Positions 60,601-64,000 of a DNA stretch of 64,000 nucleotides are shown here, piece after piece. How positions within the stretch are numbered: position 1 is the first letter of the stretch; the number at the start of each line of letters is the position of its first letter. Where the stretch lies: the NCBI RefSeq assembly GCF_900162725.1, contig NZ_LT799418.1, positions 4,693,231 through 4,757,230 of the forward strand. Direction: 5' to 3'. Under the pieces are notes generated by a model that saw only the letters and a program-made list of their open reading frames with translations, did not search any database and was not told the origin of the DNA. The position numbers were made by a program, and so were the translations under genes. The DNA comes from Parabacteroides sp. Marseille-P3160. GTDB taxonomy: Bacteria; Bacteroidota; Bacteroidia; Bacteroidales; Tannerellaceae.

Positions 60601-60911
60601 TAGGAAAGACGAAGCGGCTCCCCTCCTTCGGACGGGATAGTAAAGACTTCCGTATTACCATCATATTGACCGGTAAAAGCAATCGTTTTACCATCCGGAG
60701 AAAAACGGGGAAACATCTCGTATCCGACATGAGACGTCAGCCGTTTCGCTTCTCCGCCCCCGATGCCTACCTTATAAAGATCCCCGGCATAAGAAAAAAC
60801 GATCTCGTTTCCGTTTGTCGCCGGGAAACGTAATAGGCGGGCTTCCTCCGGCATAGCCTGCAGCGAGACGGCAGACAGCAGAAAAAGCCCCAGTAAGTAT
60901 TTTTTAATCAT
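57678..60911 (-). CDS. Exported tricorn-type S41 protease
   Basis: A 1077-residue protein with a signal peptide (about 1-19). Two beta-propeller regions with repeated F-S-P-D-G-K/W-S-P-D patterns occupy about 20-560. A lysine/glutamate-rich, low-complexity spacer lies at about 545-575 (bases 59205-59285). Then come a helical domain, a PDZ domain and the C-terminal S41 catalytic domain with the nucleophile serine in N-K-Y-S-A-S-D-G-D. It probably degrades peptides in the periplasm or outside the cell. The ABM-type gene lies 30 bases upstream on the same strand. Confidence 0.93.
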   Translation of the reverse strand: MIKKYLLGLFLLSAVSLQAMPEEARLLRFPATNGNEIVFSYAGDLYKVGIGGGEAKRLTSHVGYEMFPRFSPDGKTIAFTGQYDGNTEVFTIPSEGGEPLRLSYTATNSRDDLGDRMGPNNIVMGWTADGQKIIYRNRIGSGFEGRLYTIDKTGGMPEVIPLPEGGFCSYSPDGKLLAYNRVMREFRTWKYYEGGMADDIWIYDAGKQSVVNITNHKAQDIFPMWIGNEIYFLSDRDRTMNVFVYNTQSKQISKVTDFTEYDVKFPSSNGKILVFENGGYIYTLDPTTKKVVKVNITLASDNVYARSEFKKGADYLRSASLSPGGERLAITARGEVFNVAAGKGVTKNITRTPGGNERNAQWAPNGKSIAYISDVTGETELYLQETEGGEPVALTKNNDTYIRDFVWSPDARKIAYTDRKNRIRVVEVASKNITTILQDPLGEPRGLGFSPDNNWVTYVRPAENDFSVIYVYNLAEKKEYPVTDKWYSSFSPTFSTDGKYLVFTSARDFDPIYGQTEWNHVYTTMNGVYLALLAKGTPSPFLQKDAEDPAEKKEDAKKEETGSKEKKEAAKPAVSVTIDTEGLSDRIVKLPLAPAFYRNFYSDGKKVYYGKERSTFVYDLEEQKEELVADANMSIEPGGKKALFLKGRSDLYVTSIPTGKISLTDAVDLSGLQIPVDYPKEWAQIFNEAWRAYRDGFYLENMHGLDWKAIRKKYAALLPYVKNRLDLNYVIGEMIAELKCGHAYVNPGELERPERIKTGLLGAEISRDKSGFFRLEKILTGASWSKELRSPLTEPGIKASTGEFIVAVDGVPTNGVKNFFELLVGKADVPTELSINDKPQLSGARKVVIRPLEEEYSLYHYEWVQNNMKKVDQASNGKIGYIYIPDMGPEGLNEFAKHFYPQLDKEGLIIDDRANGGGNVSPMILERLAREPYRMTMRRGSSRVGTVPDAVQVGPKVCLINKYSASDGDLFPWGFRALGLGKLIGTRTWGGIIGISGSLPFIDGTDLRVPFFTSFDVEGNWIIENHGVDPDIVVDNDPVKEWNGEDQQLDRAIEEVLKELKSRKPLPKVPAPRVWNK

Positions 60912-60941
60912 AAAAATTCAACTTATCCGAATGAACCATCT

Positions 60942-61241
60942 TTAATACTTTGCCTGAAGTACATCCACAGAGAGAGATTCTACCTTTCCGTCGATCGCCT
61001 TGACAAAAGCCTGGAAATGCTTGCTTGCATTATGGGAATCAATCGCCGCCTGCGATTTCCATACCTCGATAAAGGTATATTTGTTCGGATCACTTACATT
61101 TTCGTACAGACCGTACGATACATTTCCTTCTTCCTTGCGTGTTTCCTTCACTACTTCCTGAAAGATTTTCAACAGTTCCTCCTTATGCTCCGGTTTGATT
61201 ATAACCGCCGCAACAATTCTTAATTCGTTCTCGTTTGCCAT
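60942..61241 (-). CDS. Antibiotic biosynthesis monooxygenase (ABM)-domain protein
   Basis: A 99-residue protein of ferredoxin-like fold in the ABM family: V-A-A-V-I-I-K-P-E-H, G-N-V-S-Y-G-L-Y-E, F-I-E-V-W-K-S-Q-A-A-I-D-S-H and S-K-H-F-Q-A-F. Members include quinol monooxygenases related to YgiN and heme-degrading relatives, but many have no proven activity. It precedes the tricorn-type protease gene by 30 bases. Confidence 0.85.
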   Translation of the reverse strand: MANENELRIVAAVIIKPEHKEELLKIFQEVVKETRKEEGNVSYGLYENVSDPNKYTFIEVWKSQAAIDSHNASKHFQAFVKAIDGKVESLSVDVLQAKY

Positions 61242-61379
61242 TTTATTTTGTTTTTAATAAATGTATCCAATACCTGATTAATAATTCAAATATATCTTGT
61301 TTTCCTGAAATAGCAGGCATTTATTATGCCTTTTCATTTAAAAGTCACTGACAGTCCCGACCACCAGGAAAAGTCCTTC

Positions 61380-62162
61380 TTAGTGATCTACCCGGGCACG
61401 CAGAATAATCACAGGTTCCAGCGGCCGATTTCTCACCGAAGTGGGGCTGCTTTCAATTTTACTCACCACATCCATACCCTCCACGACTTCTCCAAATACA
61501 GTATATTCTCCATCTAAATGGGGCGTTCCGCCTTCTTTCATATAGATTTCACGCTGCTCATCGGTAAATAGAGTCTCCGTTTTACGGGATTCCGCTTGCT
61601 TTTCCGCTTCGGCTAAGATACCGGCACGTAGTTCTGCCAACCCGGCTTTATTGCCCTCTCGGTATAAGGTTTTCATCGTATCCCGCTTTTGGGATTGAAG
61701 TTCGTTATAAATATTTTGTTTCAACCGTTCATAGCGTTCTTTTTGCAAAGCATCCAACCCAAACTCCGAATACTTTTCACCCGTCACTATATAGAACTGA
61801 GAAGCGGAAGAGGCTTTCTCCGGATTGGTATCATCCCCAAACCTGGCAGCAGCCAAAGCGCCACGCTTATGAAAACGGGCAGGCATCCGAAACTCAGCCG
61901 GTATCGTATAATCCAAAAAATGCCCCGTAGCCGTATCTCCTCCCTGAATCATAAAGCCTTTAATCACTCGGTGAAAGATCTTGTCCGTATAGAATCCTTC
62001 ATTCACTAACTTTATAAAATTATCGCGGTGTAAAGGCGTTTCATCATATAACCTCACACGAATTGTCCCTTGGTTTGTCTCAATCCGGACCACGGTCCCT
62101 TTTTCTTTTGTACACATCGTTGTTGCTAATAAGATTAGTAGAAGTAAAAAGAGTTGCTTCAT
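61380..62162 (-). CDS. Cyclophilin-type peptidyl-prolyl isomerase with helical insertion
   Basis: A 260-residue exported protein using the start at 62162 (M-K-Q-L-F-L-L-L-L); a cysteine at residue 17 could be lipidated, though T-T-M-C is an atypical lipobox. The cyclophilin core shows I-F-H-R-V-I-K-G-F-M-I-Q-G-G-D and S-Q-F-Y-I-V. An inserted charged helical segment of about 80 residues (131-212, Q-K-E-R-Y-E-R-L-K-Q-N to T-D-E-Q-R-E-I-Y-M-K-E) separates two cyclophilin strands before F-G-E-V-V-E-G-M-D-V-V. It is probably monocistronic. Confidence 0.93.
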   Translation of the reverse strand: MKQLFLLLLILLATTMCTKEKGTVVRIETNQGTIRVRLYDETPLHRDNFIKLVNEGFYTDKIFHRVIKGFMIQGGDTATGHFLDYTIPAEFRMPARFHKRGALAAARFGDDTNPEKASSASQFYIVTGEKYSEFGLDALQKERYERLKQNIYNELQSQKRDTMKTLYREGNKAGLAELRAGILAEAEKQAESRKTETLFTDEQREIYMKEGGTPHLDGEYTVFGEVVEGMDVVSKIESSPTSVRNRPLEPVIILRARVDH

Positions 62163-62468
62163 ATCTTTTTTACAATTAAAAATCAAAGATAATGATTTTC
62201 ACTGATAGAATTCATCACTCCTTCTCTTGCAAAAAAATCGCACGTCCTGTAAAAAGAATGGAAATAACGTCTATTACAACGGAAACATAGAGGTATCAGA
62301 CTCCAAAAGGCGAAAAACAGACAATAAAGGAAGAAACCAACACAACCATCCGGCGTCTTTCCATGACCGGTGCATATTGATTCAGATAGCGAATAAACTT
62401 ATTTATTTTTATAATCAAGGGCCTATTTCTTCTTCAGTAAAGATAACAGTTCCGAAGAGACATGCCTC
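62163..62468. other. Intergenic region between cyclophilin and lysO genes
   Basis: These 306 bases hold no gene I can support. A minus-strand TATCTTTG (62184-62191) is a possible -7 box for the cyclophilin gene, 22 bases before its start, without a clear -33 box. No strong hairpin was seen after the LysO stop. Confidence 0.5.
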
Positions 62469-63095
62469 TTATAACGAACAGAAAAACGAAACAAAAAACG
62501 TCACGCTAAAATCGATCAGTATTCCATGGAAGACAGCTATAAAGACATACTCTTTCCCCGAATAACGGCCAATGACCGGCAAGGTCGTATCCATAGTCGT
62601 CGCTCCTCCCGCACAGATAGGGGATAAAGGGCCAAACCATTTAACAAGCAAGGGGGCAAATAACAAGGTGATGATTTCCCGGAACAGATTTGCCATCAAG
62701 GCGATTGTCCCGAGTTCCGCCGCCAGTTGAGGTCCAAGGGTAGCCGTCTTCATCTCAGTTATTAAAATGGAAGACAGGGAATAATAGGCGAATCCACTCC
62801 CGACTGCCATACATTCAAACATATTCCATTTTGAAAACAGGAAACTGACAAGCGCCGATGCGACTAAAGTTCCGAGAACCGTCGCAGCGGGAATCAATAA
62901 GAAACGGGGACGAAGGTTGGCCAGCAGTTCTTTCAGCTTACGGTCACTACCGATACCAAAGCCGACCAAAAACATCAATAGATAAAGGGCATAGATTGAG
63001 CGGTCATTTTCCGCCCATGAGGAAGGGAGCAAATGCCCCCAACCGATCAGGCAACCTGCAATAAAAAAGGCAACGATTGTCAAACTCCCTTTCAT
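62469..63095 (-). CDS. LysO-family lysine exporter, C-terminal half
   Basis: A 208-residue membrane protein with six or seven hydrophobic segments and the LysO motifs G-F-G-I-G-S, Y-Y-S-L-S-S-I-L-I, F-G-P-L-S-P-I-C-A-G-G-A-T-T-M-D-T-T-L-P. It overlaps the N-terminal half gene by four bases (ATGA). Together the two make up about 300 residues, the length of single-gene LysO in Enterobacteria. The exporter moves lysine out of the cell. Confidence 0.9.
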   Translation of the reverse strand: MKGSLTIVAFFIAGCLIGWGHLLPSSWAENDRSIYALYLLMFLVGFGIGSDRKLKELLANLRPRFLLIPAATVLGTLVASALVSFLFSKWNMFECMAVGSGFAYYSLSSILITEMKTATLGPQLAAELGTIALMANLFREIITLLFAPLLVKWFGPLSPICAGGATTMDTTLPVIGRYSGKEYVFIAVFHGILIDFSVTFFVSFFCSL

Positions 63096-63370
63096 GCGCG
63101 CCTCTTTGGTTTAAAGAAGAAAGAGTAGACTCCCCATGCCGCCAGAACACTACCAGCGGTCGCGACAAAAGCGATCAAAAAGGCCTCCAACCCCAATGTG
63201 GATAGATTCCGGATGATCTCTTCATTATGGCCAACGGATAATCCCAAAAGAAAAAGAAGCAAGCAGATAACATAGAAAATCACTTTACCGAGGTTCTGAA
63301 ACTCATTTCTTTTTCGAAAAAGATAGCCACAAGAAACCCCGGCAAACATAATTCCAATGACAATAAACAT
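63092..63370 (-). CDS. LysO-family lysine exporter, N-terminal half
   Basis: A 92-residue membrane protein with three hydrophobic segments, corresponding to the N-terminal DUF340-type half of LysO. It ends in a basic F-K-P-K-R-R-A tail and its stop overlaps the start of the C-terminal half, so the two halves are translationally coupled. The break is clean, with no frameshift scar seen, and both parts keep a start and stop. It follows the secreted-protein gene by 10 bases. Confidence 0.88.
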   Translation of the reverse strand: MFIVIGIMFAGVSCGYLFRKRNEFQNLGKVIFYVICLLLFLLGLSVGHNEEIIRNLSTLGLEAFLIAFVATAGSVLAAWGVYSFFFKPKRRA

Positions 63371-63380
63371 CGGATTGTTG

Positions 63381-63767
63381 TTATTTTTTTGCCTTAGTCA
63401 GAGTGACAGGAATATTCATTCCTCCGCCGACAGCAATGCCCATAATCACTTTCGGTTCAAGTTTTAAAGAGACTTGTACCGGATAACCATCGACTTCCAA
63501 ATCGGTTGCATATGTATTATCACCCTGAGATTTAATCTCCGAGGTTTTATACTCTGTCCCTTGGATAAGAACCTTTCCTTTCAATCGATTACCTTCTTTC
63601 ACAAATGTAATCGTCCCTTTCTCATATCCCGAAGGAGCCTCGGGTGCCGCATAATCCCATGTCCCGCTCAAATTCGGAGCGGATTTTATCTGTTCTTGCG
63701 CCTGTCCTCCCAGACTGCATAAAAAACCCAACAGTAAACAAAAAAATAATTTTACGCTTGCCTTCAT
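63381..63767 (-). CDS. Small secreted protein of unknown function
   Basis: A 128-residue exported protein with a signal peptide (about 1-23, ending G-Q-A-Q). The remainder is a small beta-rich domain (L-S-G-T-W-D-Y, F-V-K-E-G-N-R-L-K-G-K-V, V-Q-V-S-L-K-L) that resembles lipocalin-like beta-barrels. No family is recognised with certainty. It heads the run into the two lysO genes. Confidence 0.75.
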   Translation of the reverse strand: MKASVKLFFCLLLGFLCSLGGQAQEQIKSAPNLSGTWDYAAPEAPSGYEKGTITFVKEGNRLKGKVLIQGTEYKTSEIKSQGDNTYATDLEVDGYPVQVSLKLEPKVIMGIAVGGGMNIPVTLTKAKK

Positions 63768-63901
63768 GTGAATAGTTATTAAAGTTTATGCACAAATATA
63801 CCAGATTTAAAAGAGGAAAACTAAAAGTATTTTAGCCAATTATTATAAATATTCAAATTATTACCTTAATCCGGATCTTTCCCGGCTTCCCACCTTAACA
63901 C

Positions 63902-63955
63902 AAAAAAGACCGGAGAAGTTCCTGCTCCTTGCGGAGGGTGAACTTCCCCGGTCTT
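63902..63955 (-). terminator. Terminator of the rRNA operon
   Basis: AAGACCGGAGAAGTTC (63906-63921) pairs with GAACTTCCCCGGTCTT (63940-63955), a 16-bp stem with one mismatch around 18 bases, followed on the minus strand by a T run. It lies just past the 3' end of the 5S rRNA. Confidence 0.92.
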
Positions 63956-63960
63956 CAAAA

Positions 63961-64000
63961 AACGGCGGCGACCTACTCTCCCACTTATGACGCAGTACCA
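63961..64000 (-). rRNA. rrf: 5S rRNA, 3' part, cut by the window end
   Basis: The minus strand reads the conserved 3' end of bacterial 5S rRNA, with T-G-G-T-A-C-T-G-C, then G-G-G-A-G-A-G-T-A-G-G-T-C-G-C-C-G-C-C. The rest lies beyond base 64000, so an rRNA operon running on the minus strand continues to the right. The terminator at 63902-63955 follows directly. Confidence 0.92.

Noticed and set aside
62227..62565. A 112-codon plus-strand frame in the gap before lysO
   Set aside because: It overlaps the 3' end of the LysO gene in antisense and has no recognisable domain, promoter or ribosome-binding site.
1..64000. Phage, insertion sequence, toxin-antitoxin or known defence system
   Set aside because: No transposase, integrase, phage structural, restriction, CRISPR or nuclease-helicase defence genes were recognised on either strand.

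Overview
The window looks like chromosomal DNA of a Bacteroidales gut bacterium, most likely Parabacteroides or a close relative (Tannerellaceae). Support comes from SusC/SusD pairs with an ECF sigma/FecR regulator, an 11-subunit nuo operon with fused nuoCD and no nuoEFG, BT_3928-, DUF1599- and DUF4855-type families, and promoters of the Bacteroidetes TTTG-N19/20-TAnnTTTG type. The genus is inferred from overall character, not from a marker comparison. Almost every gene lies on the minus strand; the exceptions are the first two genes and a sirtuin gene.

Region by region: 1-2.4 kb holds the end of a DUF349 repeat protein gene and an uncharacterised ATP-grasp-like protein gene. 2.4-6.3 kb is a minus-strand housekeeping cluster: DUF1599, a DoxX/thioredoxin-like fusion, triosephosphate isomerase, a SPOR protein and GTP cyclohydrolase I. 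6.3-13.6 kb has an M23/LysM peptidase and a run of S8 protease, xseA, xseB, ispD and recG. 13.7-16.8 kb has an Lrp regulator, two tandem FKBP isomerases and a divergent sirtuin that lacks the usual zinc cysteines.

16.9-39 kb is the accessory part. A sialate O-acetylesterase, a GH78-like glycosidase and a Tat-exported Gfo/Idh oxidoreductase sit beside a decayed C-terminal fragment of a SusD gene. Next come DUF5018, DUF6259 (TIM-barrel glycosidase-like) and DUF4855 (glycosidase-like) genes with a SusD and an STN-bearing SusC, headed by FecR and an ECF sigma factor. This is a polysaccharide utilisation locus of unknown substrate. A second SusC/SusD pair without its own enzymes follows. Three intergenic elements at 16.8, 22.0 and 34.2 kb share terminal inverted repeats of consensus TGTNTCAAAAG but have different palindromic cores. 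One core contains a perfect 54-bp palindrome and another an exact 22-bp-period array.

39.3-57 kb is energy metabolism and energy transduction: an ExbB/ExbD pair, the nuo operon behind a well-matched promoter, and a TonB-ExbB-ExbD-ExbD cluster with a PstS-like lipoprotein and a TPR protein. 57.7-64 kb holds a tricorn-type protease, an ABM monooxygenase-like protein, a cyclophilin with a helical insertion, a LysO lysine exporter split into two genes, a small secreted protein, and the 3' end of a 5S rRNA gene with its terminator. No CRISPR array, tRNA, insertion sequence, prophage or recognisable defence system was seen.
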